DNA from: Coniochaeta sp. PMI_546
Taxonomy: Eukaryota; Ascomycota; Sordariomycetes; Coniochaetales; Coniochaetaceae
Reading direction: 5' to 3'
DNA: 64,000 bases
Assembly: GCA_021432605.1 (NCBI GenBank)
Contig: MU271157.1
Coordinates: 558,001 to 622,000, forward strand
Shown: positions 11,424-27,591 of the stretch, piece after piece
Layout: the number at the start of each line of letters is the position of its first letter
Numbering within the stretch: the first letter of the stretch is position 1
Program-made: the position numbers and the translations under genes
Notes under the pieces: generated by a model
What the model saw: only the letters and a program-made list of their open reading frames with translations
Told to the model about the DNA's origin: nothing
Databases searched by the model: none

Positions 11424-11996
11424 GTTCAGGAGTAAGATTGGCTATTTGCTCAAGCCTCGTCTCAGACATTGAACGGCAAGATTGAAACTTTATGATTGTA
11501 ACGACGTTGATATTTTCTCAGTTGGATGCCGCCACTGGGATCGAGTGTTGGCCGAAACGGGTTGTGAATAGAGTCAATAACAGCGTGTGCCACAGACAAT
11601 TCGCTCTTTGTTAAACATAGGATTAAAGGGATATCCCGGCGTTCCAGGGAAGTACCAGGAATACAGGCAAGGAGTTTTCATCAGCAGGAATTGCAGACGA
11701 GGGCTATTTTGCAAAAACCTGCCAGGTTGTCTCCCAAGTCCCAAGTATGCAAGAGATCCAGGACTAGAAATTGCTAAACACAGAATACCTAAGATATCAA
11801 ACCCCAAAGAATCCTCCAACGAGCAGACCCAGCAGTTCCGTAGGTCATAGGCAATGCCAAGAAAATCGTCCGTCCATCAGTAAAACACCCACATTAGCAC
11901 ACTCTCTCCAAGACACTTCTCACGTCCCTCCTCCATCATACACACACTCCGCACACGATGAACAACCCCCCCCCCAAACCAAATCAAGCTCGTCAC
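11424..11996. other. Promoter region of the UstYa-like gene
   Basis: Upstream region of the UstYa-like gene and 3' flank of the acyltransferase gene. It contains a C10 homopolymer at about 11966-11975. No gene seen. Confidence 0.5.
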
Positions 11997-14426
11997 CTAA
12001 GCATCCTTCTTCCTAGCCTCCTCCCACTCCCCACCACTCTCGTCGCTCTCCGCCCCAAGCCTCATCCCCCTCGCCTCAGCCTGGCTCTTCCGCCTCCTGA
12101 TCTCCCCCCTCTCCCTCATCGCCTCGCGGATCTTCTTGCTCGCCTCGTCAAACCCCTCCTTAGAGTCAAGCGTCGTGAATCCCGAGAACGGGAACGCCCC
12201 GACCCCGCTGCCGCTCCGGCTCCGGCTCCGGCTGCGGCTCCTGGACCTGCTCGGCGGCCGCGTGGCGAACATGGCCACCTGCCCGATGTTGCTGAAGGAC
12301 TCGTTGCGCGGGATGAGGCGGCTGGACTGCGTGGACTCGCGGCGCAGGGGCGGCGCGATGGTGATGCTGGGGCTTCCCGGCGACGACAGCTCGCTGTCGC
12401 GGCGCTTGAAGCCGGCCCGGGCAGGCGACGTCGGCCCGCTCTCGCCCGAGGGGGTCTTGACGGTGAAGGGATCGGGTACGAGGCGCGTGCTCTCGAAGTC
12501 CGGGAACATCTCCGGGCCGAGGGTGTTGATGACCTCGGTGACCTCGGCGCTCAGCTTGGCCCGCCGCTCGCGGAGCTGCTCGATGTTGTAGCTCGACGAG
12601 GGGTTAATGCAGAGGATCAGCGGCCGCAGCGACTTGACGATGTCCATGCCGACCTCGCCGAAGCGCAGCGCGGCATAGGTGATGGCCGGGAAGAAGATCC
12701 AACCGGCCAAGAAGACGGCCCAGATTGGCACCCAGTCTGGGACGTGACCCCATAGGCGGTCTTTGTAAACCTTATATGCGAGGAGAGAGGTGTAGAAGTT
12801 GTACAGAACGGGAGCAAAAGCCATAGAGACGAGGAGCTTCCACGTGGCCATGACGTCTCTGCCCTGAATCTTGACTGTAGAAGCCGCAAGCGCGGCCTTT
12901 GCTTTCTGCCTGCTGATGATCTTGGTCGCGATAAACACGGGGGCAAATAGGACGAGCCCAGGTAGGACTCCGGCTGAGAGCAGGAGCAGTTTGCCGAGCC
13001 GGTAGAAGAAGGTCACTACGACCTTGGGCCATGACATCTTAGCGTACTGGACCTGGTGGTCGCGGATGTTGAGGTAGCGTAGCTGCGTGTTGTAGTCTTT
13101 TACCGACTTGCGAAGCTTGACGATACGCTCGTCGTCCTTGTATTTTTCATAGCCGAGCGCGAGTCGCCTGTTGAGTTCTACCACGACAGGCAGGGGCAGC
13201 TTCTTTCCGGTCGGGTTATACAGGCGACGAGCCGCTTGGATAACCATGAGAGTATCGTAATCAGGGGTTGAGACAATGACCGCGCTGAGAGCCTGGTAGA
13301 CCATATCGAGGGTCTGGCCAATAGCCTCTCGCCTCTGACCGTGCGTGTACGCCTCCACAAGCTTGGACGGGATCTCGAACGGAGTACCGAACTCGACTAC
13401 AGCCCGGGACCTGAACTTGTGCGCGTGGAAATAGTTCATGCCGACGGGCACAATCTTGAGCCCACAGTCTGGGGCATCGGCGAGCGTGCCGAGCGCCATG
13501 ATGGCGACTCCGGCTTTGAGAGGAAGAAGCTCCGTCCGGTCATGACTGCCGCCTTCGGGGAAGATGCCAACGCATCCGCCCGACTTCAACCGGTCAAAGA
13601 CGGCCTGATATACCTTGGTCTGGTCGATATGAGGCGCTATCTTGTACTTGCTTCCCTTGAAGCCCTCCGCGCAACCCTTGAGCGAGGTATTCCGGAAGCG
13701 TCCGTTCTCGTCAATATCGTCGCGGCCGGTCAGCTGGAAGAGTGCTACCGGATCCTTGATGGGCCGCTTGACACGGACCTCCTCCGGGCCGACAACCTCG
13801 GCAATGTCCACGCTCGCGCCGGTCTTCCCCTTGGTGGAGGGCAGGAATATCATACCGCTAACCTCGCCTTGTTTCTCAAAGTCGGTACCGATGCCGCGGA
13901 TGAGGGTGGGGTCGTTGACGGGATCGGGCATGTAGATGGTGCCCTGGCCGGGTTTGGCCGAGTCCTGGGCGCGGCCGACCGGCACGGAGCCCACCTGCCG
14001 CGATGCCCATCCGATGAAGCCGTGGACCGACTTCTGTGCGATGAGGAGTGACACGCGGCGCTTGGCTTCGTTTCGCAAGGTGCGTTGTAAGATTAGAGCG
14101 TCGACGAACTGTCAAGCGAACAAGGGGTTGTCAGTAACATGTGACAGCCGTCGGGTGCACCATGGCCTCGGGTACTTTGGAGAGAGTGAGCGTACCTGAT
14201 TGTTGTGCGGAGCGGCGACGAACAGCACCGGACCGTGGCGCGGTACCTTCCACGAGCCCCGGGGGTGGACCTCGCGGAAGAAGAGGTCGGCAAGGATGGA
14301 CATGACCCAGAGGAAGGAGTCGTACTTCCAGTTGCTCATCGGATAGAGCTCCTTGTGTTTGGATGGATGTCGAGCATCTTGAGGGGCCACGCCCGTCTCA
14401 GGGACGTGGTTCTGGCTGGAAGCCAT
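11997..14426 (-). CDS. SCT1: Glycerol-3-phosphate O-acyltransferase, Sct1/Gpt2 type
   Basis: Two exons, 14426-14196 and 14108-11997; 780 residues. Makes lysophosphatidate from glycerol-3-phosphate and acyl-CoA at the ER or lipid droplets, the first step of phospholipid and triacylglycerol synthesis. Acyltransferase block I spans the splice junction (PHNNQ then FVDA); block II is GSVPVGRAQD, and block III is GIFPEGGSHDRTELLPLKAG. Three hydrophobic stretches lie in the second half (VVVTFFYRLGKLLLLSAG, WKLLVSMAFAPVLYNF, VPIWAVFLAGWIFFPAITY). The C-terminal 170 residues are disordered, Ser-rich, with a run of Ser-Arg dipeptides encoded near 12200-12245. In yeast such tails are phospho-regulated; whether that applies here is inference. 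Sct1 and Gpt2 are paralogues in yeast and cannot be told apart here. Confidence 0.92.
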
Positions 14427-15371
14427 GCTGTTGACAGAAGTTACCAGATCTGGTAACTCTTCGTGGTCGGGAGAGAGAAGAGGAGGGGTGACAGGAATTG
14501 AGTTTGGTTGAATTGGGTTGAGCCGATGATGACGGGGGGTGGAGATAACCGCAAAGGTCAGAATGCAGGTTCAGGATGCGAGATCTTCAGAGTTGAGATA
14601 TTGACATGACTAAAGCTACTCTCGCGCCTTTCTACAGCTGCGGATACCGAGATCCTCGTTGAGTTGGGAAGCTTGGAAGGTGAGGGAAATGCGAAGCAAA
14701 CCTCACAAACAGGCACACGATGTCATCTTTTTCCATCCGCAGAGCCGACCTGGTTCGCCCGCAGCGACAGGGGGGGGGGGCGAGCTCGAGATGTCAGATG
14801 TCACTTTTTACCAGTTACTAGCAGCACTACAGCTCTGAGCTCTGAAGCAGAGACCCACCAAGAATGCGGGAGAGGGGCAGCGTTGGATTGTACATATAAG
14901 GTAGTACAATGGTACATGCATAGTTGTACAAATTGTTGGTACACAAGGTGGTCATAATTGTTGGGTGACAACTGTCAACCACCCCCTCCTTTGCCTCCAG
15001 CTGCCGGCACGGATCACACTCCGGACGCCATGTCTTGGAAATATAGGGTAGCTTCCGGAATTTCGATAAACATTGTGAAACAAACGGCGATGATCTTCTA
15101 GAAAATTGGAATGTAGAGTATGTCTCTCTAGACCGTTTCAAGGTGGTTCATGTCCCATGTCATACAAAAACCGTACGACAGTCAATCAAAGCCAAGACCA
15201 ACACCAGAATACAACACGACACCAGAGGCACGAGGACAAGACATCAGGAACGGAACTGTATTGTTGGCGACCTGATGTCATAATGAACAAGAAGGAATAC
15301 TACGTAGTATGCTCTTGTATGCTCTTGCTCGCTGTGACTGCGTCCACTGACTTGAGAGGCTCCCTTGTCAA
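14427..15371. other. Promoter region of the acyltransferase gene
   Basis: 945 bp holding the acyltransferase promoter and the 3' flank of the ETP1-like gene. A run of 11 G lies at 14770-14780. The segment around 14890-14950 is rich in GTACA/TGTACA words. No gene seen. Confidence 0.5.
14770..14780. repeat. G11 homopolymer
   Basis: Uninterrupted run of eleven G residues in the intergenic region; possible sequencing weak point or polymorphic site. Confidence 0.85.
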
Positions 15372-17567
15372 TCACCTCTTACCCTTGCCCTTCCCCTTCT
15401 TCCTCTTCTCCTCCGGCAAACTCACACTCCCCTCCTCCAATTCCCCAGCCTCAACCTTGCCCTCGCTCTCCAACTCCCTCAACTTCTCCTGCCCGCTGAT
15501 AAACATGGTCAGATCCCGGTTCGTCTCCTTCAGCTCCTCATTCTCCCCCGTCAGCTCCTCAACCTTCTTCCTCAGCTCCTCCATCTCCTTGTTCACATGC
15601 CCAATCCTCTCCATCAGGCCCTCGCCCACCTTCTTCTCCTCCTGGAGCGACCTCCCTAGATTCCTCGCCAGCTCAGTGCTCTTGTTCGCCCTGGCCCTCT
15701 CCCTAGCCAGCTCCTTCTCCAGCGCCGGCACCGTCTCCTCTTTCAACTGCCTGTGCTCCTCCCTCAGCACCGACAGCTGGCTCAGCGCATCCCTAGCCGC
15801 CTTCTCCGCCCCCTCCGCCGCAGCCGCCGCCTTGGCAGCCTTATCGGCCGCCTTGCTGACCATCTCCTCAAAGTACACCCTCTGGCTCTCCAGCTGACTG
15901 GTCAGCAGATGCGTATACTCCATCCCGATGCTATCCAGCTTCGCGCGGGGCACCACGTCCCCATCCTCGCCGCTCTGCCTGTTCCCTCCCGTCGGCCGCT
16001 CGTCCCTCGGCAGCTCGACCACCTTCCCATCCCCCTTGTCTCTTATCAGGCGGTGCACCCAGCAGTCCCCCGCGTAGTCCCAGACGTGCTGCGTCTCCAG
16101 CTCCAGGCTGAAGCTGTGCGCCGTGTCCTTCCAGTGCTCCTTGGCGTGCCCGCCCTTGTATCTCCCGCACCCGACGTTGCCGCAGATGAGGCATATCCAG
16201 AGGTCGTCGGCGCAGTCGCAGACCGAGCAGAGGTTCGAGACCCCGTGGCCGAAGGGCTGCGCGTAGGGGTTGTTCGGGTCGTGCGGATTGTGGTCTTTGT
16301 CCGAGGAGGAGAGGAGGGACGGGTTCGTGGCGCGACAGACGGGGCAGCCGGACCCTTTCCAGGTTTGTAGACAGGTGCAGTGGAAGACGTGCTGGCAGAG
16401 GATGGTCATCAGGCCAGTCGTGTCATCCATGCGCTCCAGACAGACGGGACAGGTCGGTAGCTCGATGAGGTTCGGTGTCGGAGGAGGAAAGGGCTTGAGG
16501 GAGTTGACAACCGCCGACGACGACGCGCCAAAGGCGTCTCCTGTGTTCGAAGCCTTTCTGTTCCTCGGTTCATTCGGCGTCTCGAAGGTGATTGACTTGA
16601 TGAATGTGACGTGGCATATCTCGGGCTACAACCAGCTCTTTGTTAGCAACGACCACAAGAACACGCCTAGAGGGCAAGGGTAGAAACATACCTCCATACT
16701 ATTAAACACCTTTCCATCAAACTCCTTCCTCCAGTCTTGCGCCCGCCACTTATCTCGAAACTTCATCAGCACCATGTACCGATTCATCCGACTCGTCATA
16801 ACCATCCTGTAATGACTGACATCCCCCCTCCACTTCTCCCCCACGAATCCCAGAAAGTCGCTCGGCGACAGGTAGCTCGGCACAGCGGGTATACACAGTA
16901 TCGTCCCGTCATCACCATCATTTCCCCCCTCGCTCCCTGCTCCCTCCCCCCTCGCCGGCTCCTCCAGGCCGTCTCCCGCACCAGAAGACCCCTCGCTCTC
17001 CCGGTAGAGGTGCACGATCCCCCACCCGACGTCCGTATTCTTGGTCTCGAGCGGTATGTACCGGCCCTTGGTGCTCTGTCCGGGCCCGCCAAAAGTGGGA
17101 CCCAGGCTCGCGGCCGGCACGCCGTGGCCGTCCTCTTTCTTGTGGCCGTCCATGTCGAAGCTCTCGACGCTCAACCGACCGAACCTCCAGTCTCTCGCGG
17201 CCGTCCGAGGTCCGAGACCGACGGCGAACCCGGGCGGCGGGAAGCTCTCCTTGCGCGCGCGCCACTGCCGCTCGGTGAGGCGGACTGTGTTGTTGCTCTC
17301 CTCGGCGGGGTCGGCGGGGGTGCTTGTCGATGAATGACTGGACGAGCTGGGGTCTGAAAGGTCGAGGACCCGAGGAAGCGCGTGGTCTTGTACCTGGGTT
17401 CGTGTGGCCTTTGTCGCAGTCGGGTGTCTTCGTGGGTGGGATGGCAAGTCGTCGAAGATGCTCGAGCCGTCAGATGGAATCCAGACGGAGCTGTCGTGTC
17501 TTGCTCTAACCGATGGATCGGCTGTCGGGTATAGCTCGAATTTAAGGTGGTAGTTGTACGAAGGCAT
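15372..17567 (-). CDS. ETP1: ETP1/BRAP2-like RING and ZnF-UBP protein
   Basis: Exons 17567-16692 and 16625-15372; 709 residues. The first ATG (MPSYNYHLKFELYP) matches the family start; the upstream open frame has no ATG. Order: disordered N-terminal region; BRAP2 RNA-recognition-like domain ending in FNSME-PEICHVTF across the intron; C3H2C3-type RING at 351-389 (CPVCLER to GCPVCR); ZnF-UBP at about 425-487 (CSVCDCADDLWICLICGNVG, with HAKEHW and HSF); coiled coil at about 545-690; Lys/Gly tail. Homologues are BRAP2/IMP in animals, a ubiquitin ligase acting on MAPK scaffolding, and yeast Etp1, needed for ethanol tolerance and turnover of some transporters. Ubiquitin ligase activity is expected from the RING; the substrate is unknown. 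It lies next to the polyubiquitin gene, probably by chance. Confidence 0.92.
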
Positions 17568-18208
17568 AGCACTTTGAGCTGGTGTGCTCTGCCTGCCAGC
17601 GCCGAGGTTGGGGCTACAGCAGTGTGGTAGGTAGTAGTCAAAAGATTGCGGGTGTGGCGGTTTGGTGCTCGTCAAGGGGGCAACAGGATTTCGAGGTCTT
17701 GGTAATCCAGACTGTCTTGTGCCTGCAGCATCGCTTCGCTCACTGGTGATCTAGTCGATATTTTACAGTACCTTAGGTAGGTGGAAATGCCGACCAAATC
17801 AATGCAGATGTCAACGATAGCTTGGAATGTAATAGAAACTCCACCTCGGGGACTTGATGGGTGGAGAGCCCAAACACACAAGCCGCTCTGCTTACGTGCC
17901 TACCAGGTAGCTAATAAAGAATGATCAAGTCGTACAAAGCACGCGACCATACAGTTGCCCGGATTGCACGAGCGGAAACATTATCACATTTGAAACGGAC
18001 GGAGCGCTGTGATGAGACGTCAAAAGTGAGTCTATTGCGGGCTGGCGTCAACAGACGCTGCCCAAGAGGCTAAGCTAATCCCTCAAATACCATAACGTGT
18101 GCTCATCGCACGTTCCCTTGATCCCAGTCATGACCATAAACGCTGTAAACAAAAGCCATCATTACAAATCCACTCGGTCGACAAGCTGATGACCAGACGA
18201 TCCACCGC
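17568..18208. other. Promoter region of the ETP1-like gene
   Basis: 641 bp of upstream sequence for the ETP1-like gene plus the polyubiquitin 3' flank. No gene seen. Confidence 0.5.
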
Positions 18209-21561
<3,353 letters not shown>

Positions 21562-24135
21562 CTAGTTGGCACGAATAACCAACTTCGAGAGGAATTTGTT
21601 TGATAAGGAATCAAAGTCATATCGGTCAAACTTGGTTGCCTGTCTCGTTCTTAGGTATGCCTCTGCAGACTTTGTTAGCCGATGTGTTTCGCAGGGGGTT
21701 TATTCTGGATTGAGCGACTTACCATGCTTGACGACATGTTGCTTGACTTCAGTCATCGCCTCGCAGACCGCTGGGTTGTTGTTGAGCAGCTGGCCATGTC
21801 TGCGCGTGTCCCACTCGCTGAAAGCAGGGAGCTTCTGGGAGATGGCATGGAAGAGCCCAACAATGACACCGACAGGGGTTGTCTCCATGTCATTGCAGAA
21901 CTTGTTGACAGCAGCTGGGTCGGGAACTCTGTAGTGACAGTCGAATTGCATCTCTTCCCAAACAGCCAGGAGGATCGAGGCAAGCATGAAAATGGTTGGC
22001 CAATTCTTCAAGCGATCTCCGCTGTAGACGCTCGAGTAAAGCGCTGAGAGCTCCTCCAAAATTTCCTTCTGAAGCTCGCGCCACATATCTGCCATGGCAC
22101 ACTTAATCTGGAAGTTGATCATGACTGGAGCGACGACCTTGCCATAGTACTTGGAGTCTTCGTCGTCAATTGTACCGTCCAAGTTCTGCTCGGATCCTTG
22201 TTGCTCGACCAGCGTGATGTGCAGAGTGAGATTGTACGCAAGCACGAGCTTCAGAGCTTTGCGGATGACACTAGACTTCTCCTTGACGTAGTAGCGGTGA
22301 GCTGTCTTGAAGATCTCGGTGATAAACGGCGTGCCATCGAAATGGTCGTCAACGAAATCCTCAAAGTTGCCGTCAATGTGCTTATCGAGATACTCGGAAA
22401 GGGCCTCGTGGGAGACACCATCTTGGCCAACGTCAAGATGCTCCGTCCGGATTTCGAAGTCGATGGGCTCTTGATCAGAAAGGTGAGACTCGACCCAGTC
22501 AACCTGGAAGCAGCTGTCGTCCGCCACGAAAACTTCGCGAACCATGATAGGGAGGCAGAAGCCGTAACCATGAGTTACCCACATGAGAGTCTCCTTCTGG
22601 GCGAAACCCTTGACATTGTAGACCGACATACCGCGGCCAAGATGACGCTCATAGTCCGCCTTCCAGTCCTTCATGAAGTAACCGATATCCTTGATGTCGA
22701 TACGAGTGCAGGGAACCTGCCACAGGCGCGCGTGTGAGGGCTGGCAACCGGCACAAGGCTCGCCTTTGTCGCAAGTCTTCTTGAGGAACTTGCACCTCAG
22801 GCAGGCACGGAGTTTCCTGATCTCGCTGGCCTGCTTGCGCTGCTCCGGTCTCAAAGGACCCTTACGTCTTCCGACCTTCTTCTCACCAGTAACGTCCTTC
22901 TTGTTGCTGGCAGTAGTCCTCCGGATGACAGCCTTCGTGGCCTTGGCAATCGGGCTCTTGCGCGGACCAGAGTTTCTCCTTGCAGGTGGCGATGTCGAGC
23001 CAGAGCCGCTTGCAGGCGTTGGTCTACTCGATGATGCGGCCTTGATTGGCATGGGCGCGGCTACAGCAGCAGGGCTGATAACCTCATGGGAGTGGTGGTG
23101 GTTCTCTCCGGGAAAGCAATGGCGGTGGTCGCCAGCGGGATCAATGTAGGTGTCTGAGTTTGGAGAGAAAGGCGAATAAGGAAATGAGACTTCCTCGTAG
23201 CTGCCAAATTCAATGGAGTTACCGTCTGACTGGGACGAGTCTGAGTTTGTTCTGAGATGTAGTGTCTGGCCGGGATTGAAGATTGCGGCATTTTGTGCCT
23301 GCTGTTGTTGATACGAATCGAAGCTGTGATACACATCGACAGCGTTCCAGCCACTCTCACTGCCAGATCCGAGAGATACCACCTCCAGATACGTCCCGGT
23401 AGGGGAATTGCTAGGCGAGCTTCCTATGCGGGGAAGTCCATCTGTCGGAAAGTTCATGGCTGCTTCCACATCCTGCCAGTTCATCATACCCATACCCCAC
23501 TGCATGGGGGGGCTATTTTCGTCCACAGGCGAGATCGAATTGGACATGGGGTTGAAGGTGTGGCCTAACTGCAACCCTGAGTCGAGAGATACCTGGGTAG
23601 TGGGCATGAAATCGAGGCTTGTGGGCTGGAAGTTCGCCGCCGCGTACGGATTGAAGCTGACCAGCGCCGAGTCCCCCATGTACTGCGAAAGATCAATAAC
23701 CGCCTGTTGTTGCGATTGCTGATGCTGGTGTAGGGACCAGCCGTTCAGGAACGAGGTGGGGTTCGGGTGAGCGGCAGTCTGGAACGGCGACGGCTGCTGC
23801 TGTTGCAACGGACTCGAAGCCGCACTCTGCTGGCTGGGCGACTGCGCATTCTGGAAGTCGTCAGGCGTGGACGCAGTGACGCTTCCCGTATTCGGCGACT
23901 GGATCGATACCGGTGCGCCTACCCCGCCTGACATATCGAGCGGCAACCACGATGTCGCCGGACTCAAGCTCAGACTCTGACGACTCCCTTGCGACATGGT
24001 GGTGAGAGCGGTGGAGGTTGAAGGGAGGCTATTTTGCGATGGAGCCGTTGTGTACGGGTAGCGTTCCCGTTGGTCGTAGCCAAGCTGTTCCATCAACGCG
24101 GCCTGCCCTCCGGACGAGTCGAAGTTGTATGTCAT
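21562..24135 (-). CDS. Zn2Cys6 transcription factor
   Basis: Exons 24135-21723 and 21662-21562; 837 residues. The last exon encodes 33 residues (starting EAYLRTRQATK) and is reached by a GTAAGT donor, CTAAC branch point and TGCAG acceptor. The N-terminal 380 residues are Gln/Ser/Pro-rich and disordered, a likely activation region. A basic stretch (about 386-440, RKSPIAKATKAVIRR, GRRKGPLRPEQRK) leads into the binuclear cluster C445-x2-C448-x6-C455-x5-C461-x2-C464-x11-C476; the final spacing of 11 is longer than the usual 6-9. The C-terminal half is largely helical without the typical Fungal_trans motif that I could recognise. Probably a nuclear regulator. Target genes are unknown; the 3.4-kb divergent promoter suggests complex control. 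Confidence 0.85.
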
Positions 24136-27100
24136 GTTGACAAGTTCGGGAAGGAATCAGAAGGAGAAAGAGAGGCTAAAGGGATTGGAGGATATTCGAT
24201 AGTATTGTATGGGAATGGGCGGCTCGACTCGACGCGACACCGCTCTTTCTGGAGGATGTCGAGGGGGAAGGTGAGAGTGCCTCAGCGGTCAGCGGGAGAA
24301 AGAAGGCATGGCTGGAGGTAGTAGTGTAGAGGTCTAGAGCGGTTTTACTGCGGTAATTGGGGGGCAACTGGAGAGCCGCGAGGGTCCTTCGAGCGGAAAT
24401 ATGAGAAGCTCCAGAGTGCGAAGCGCTTCGTTGGAGAGGAGAGAGAGAAGCTCGAACTGCTGGAGAGGAGCGAGAAAGAGGGGAATGAAGCAGTGAAGGG
24501 CCACCCAAGCCGTGGTCCAGTCAGTCCAGTCCAGGCCCTGGTGGTGCTATTTTCCTCCTCTGCCGTCGCCTCCTAGAGTTGCCGCATCTCAACTCAACTG
24601 GCGGTGAAGACTGCAGCGAGTCCCAGCCCCGACGTGCAGCACGTCGCCCCTCGTCTGGCCAATGAGGCCGAGCAAGAGTGCTTCGGCCATGCAACGCCAT
24701 GGGGCAGCTCGATGGAGGTGCGGGGCAGTCAAGACCAATAGCGGCCACTAGCCCTAGCACCGTCCAACCCCAGCCGTCCTCGCACGGTCCATGTATGTTC
24801 TGTTCAGCAAGCGAGGCCTATCAAACGCTGCAGCCGACATGCCCCAACCTCTCGTGCGAAGCCCTGGCCGGATCACGAGGAGGTTCGACGTTGAGCTCGC
24901 ACTTGACGCCGGCATACTGTGGTACTTGCACCATTAATTGCTTAGTAACCCCCTACTTAAAGCTGGCCGAATCCCTTGCTTCCTGGACGGGATGGAAGTA
25001 GATTCGTAGTCATCATACATGACCGCTATGCTGGGTAAGGTGTTGCAATGTTTCTCTTCCCGTGTCCGGCGTCCGCTCTTTTATTCAACTTGTCGTCGAC
25101 ACAATCGGTCCGCCCTCTGCTCTACCAATCTCGGACAGGCCCAGAATTGATTGTCTGGTAGTAGCAGTCGTGTTCCACAGTACTTCTTCAAACTCCACCC
25201 TAGCACCTTTCTTGGTGGAGGCCGCGTGCGGTTACGCACGACGTGGCGTCGTTTAGGGCGCTCCTATGTGTGCGACAGTACCAATCCTGCAAAACACCCT
25301 TGCAGGTCCTGGTTCTTGAGGCGCGCTCAAGTAGTCAACGTTAACGAATCAGGGGAACCCCACAACTTTCGAAACAAGTTCCGTCTATCGAAATCTGTGA
25401 CCTAAATAAATCCTCCACGCTGGGTTTATCGCTACAATAGAAAATGAGCCACGAGACATAGCCATCGGAAATGAGAGTGTGGTTTTCGGACCACAACGAC
25501 ATTTCAAGACCATTGTATCTTGTCCAACATTGCGAACGAGGCGTGATCCTACCATACCGGTGCCTCGACGTCATAGGGGTCTCGAGATCCTGAGAACATG
25601 CCGTGCGGGTGTTGCCGACACGTTCTTTAAGCAGAAGTCGGGCCCAGATTGAGTCAATATGGTGGCTGAATGAGACCGATTCATGTATCGGCCAGGAATG
25701 TCGAACTTGTGCTACTTGACCCGCTCCGCGCAGTTCCTGTTATCATGCTGCCAATGCCTCGCGGTGTCTCGTTCTCCCTGCTGTGACACCGCATGCACAC
25801 GGATTGGAAAGCATGGCCAAAACTGCGCGTGCCTCTGAACCTCAATGCATAGAATGCACCTGGAGCTCGATGCAGCGTCATGACGAAGTCGCCCTCGCCT
25901 ACCATCAAGCAGTATGTGCGACATGACTTAGCACTCATGCAATCCTATCAGACCGTGACGACTAGACAGCCACAATAGTGTTCGGAGATGCAGATCCAGT
26001 AAGGAAGAGCATGGCAGCCTGTAACTGTCTCCTTAACCAGTGTCAGCGAAGCGATGTTGATTGCAACTCCGACGACTAATTGAAGTATCCAACATAGTGA
26101 CCGGAACTGTTCGGAATGCAGCACAGGTGGCGGCATCTCGCATTAGGATATGTTTGATGTCGGCTCACCCACTGCTTTCCTACTGCATCGATTTCTCGCG
26201 TCTCGTCTCGCATCACTAGTCTCCATGGCACCTCAACCTCGCCCAGGTTTCTCCGCCTGTCGAGTGCAAATGGCTGTGCAACCACAGGCCCCGAGAATCC
26301 TGAGCACGTAGACTCTGTCTCTCAGTGTTTGAATTTGTGTGCTGCGAGATGCTCACAAGGTATACAAGGTACTTGAGCATCTAAGACACAGATCTGATCT
26401 TGGAAGTAGAATGTTGTATGGCCTGTATGTATAAGCGCAGACAGAAGTTACTACTGTGTATCTATGCATTACCGTTGGGTTAGGTGAGATGAAGCGGGGT
26501 CAGACCCTGAACTGCAGGTGTCGGCGGGGTTGTGGATGACGGCCTGGTCAGTGGTCACAGCTCCTTTTCTTAAAGGCTACAAGATAATTGCCTTCATAGC
26601 AAAGTCGCTTGCTGAAGATCGTCTGATATTCTGAGGATTTGAAGACTCCAGTCGTCATGGATGAATCGACCTCGGCCGCGTAAGTCACATTTATTTGAGG
26701 AAAACAGCTGGATAGTCGTTGATGGCAGATACTATAGTAGACGGTCGAACTCCCGCTAACTAGGTGACCGCATTCTGCTTATCTTCGCTACAAATCTCAA
26801 GGTACATGCTTGCTTCTGTGAAGGTTGCTGGGATTGGATCGGAACATGGGACTAGGATAAAACCATTGTCGAATTTTCCAGTCTATTTTACATGGACATG
26901 CTCTCCAAGAACTTGACGGCTGCTGGGCTAGGATAACTGACAGAGATCAAAAAGTCGTCTTCCTCATCGCGTGTTTGCTAGTTTATGCCTCATCACCTCG
27001 AAGAAACCGCGTTTGTGAGTGGTCTGTAGTTATTGCATATGCACGTGCTTCACGGGATAAGCCGCCGAAGCAGTACGAACGGTACCTTTCATCGATGGCG

Positions 27101-27591
27101 TCCAGAACCGCGGATGACTAGGTATATGCCATCAATGAAGGCTATTTCCCTTAACCACCTTCTACCGCAGAGATGATGAGTCTCTCAATCGGGTTCTGGC
27201 CGGCAATCGAGAATGGGCGACCGTACCTGTATGAACATTATTCAGTTTAGCTACTTTACTAAATTATACTGACAATTGCCAGCTGGGAACGCAGCTGACA
27301 GCTGGCTACTTTGACTTCGCGTGCTCTTAGAGTGAAGAAATGTGGTCACGCCAACGTAGCAAACACGAGCGGGCAAGCATTGCTTCAACTATAATTGTCG
27401 GTATCACATACCCTCGAGCTAGAACAATACTATGCGGCGATGATTGCTCATATTGTTCTCTCCGAATTGTGGCGACGGACTCGGTAAATATTCTGAAAAC
27501 ATTCCGGACTCATGCCATGAAACAGACTTCACGAACAAAGCCGAAGAGAATAAAGAGAAGTCGACCCCAGGTCATTTTTAGAAAGAGAGAG
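24136..27591. other. Large divergent intergenic region
   Basis: 3.46 kb between the Zn2Cys6 gene (-) and the farnesyltransferase gene (+), so it contains both promoters. Purine/pyrimidine-skewed sequence lies next to the regulator start (24140-24500). The short frames show no family resemblance. The frame of the farnesyltransferase gene is open back to 27340, but those extra codons do not look conserved. Confidence 0.5.

Noticed and set aside
11958-12755. 265-codon frame opposite the acyltransferase tail
   Set aside because: Arg/Ala/Pro-rich shadow of a Ser-rich disordered tail; no ATG context or domain.
15106-15897. 263-codon frame opposite the ETP1-like gene
   Set aside because: Ser/Leu-rich translation produced by the antisense of a Glu/Lys coiled coil.
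27340-27591. N-terminal extension of farnesyltransferase beta
   Set aside because: Frame is open but adds 84 residues of basic, non-conserved sequence; the ATG at 27592 fits the normal family start.
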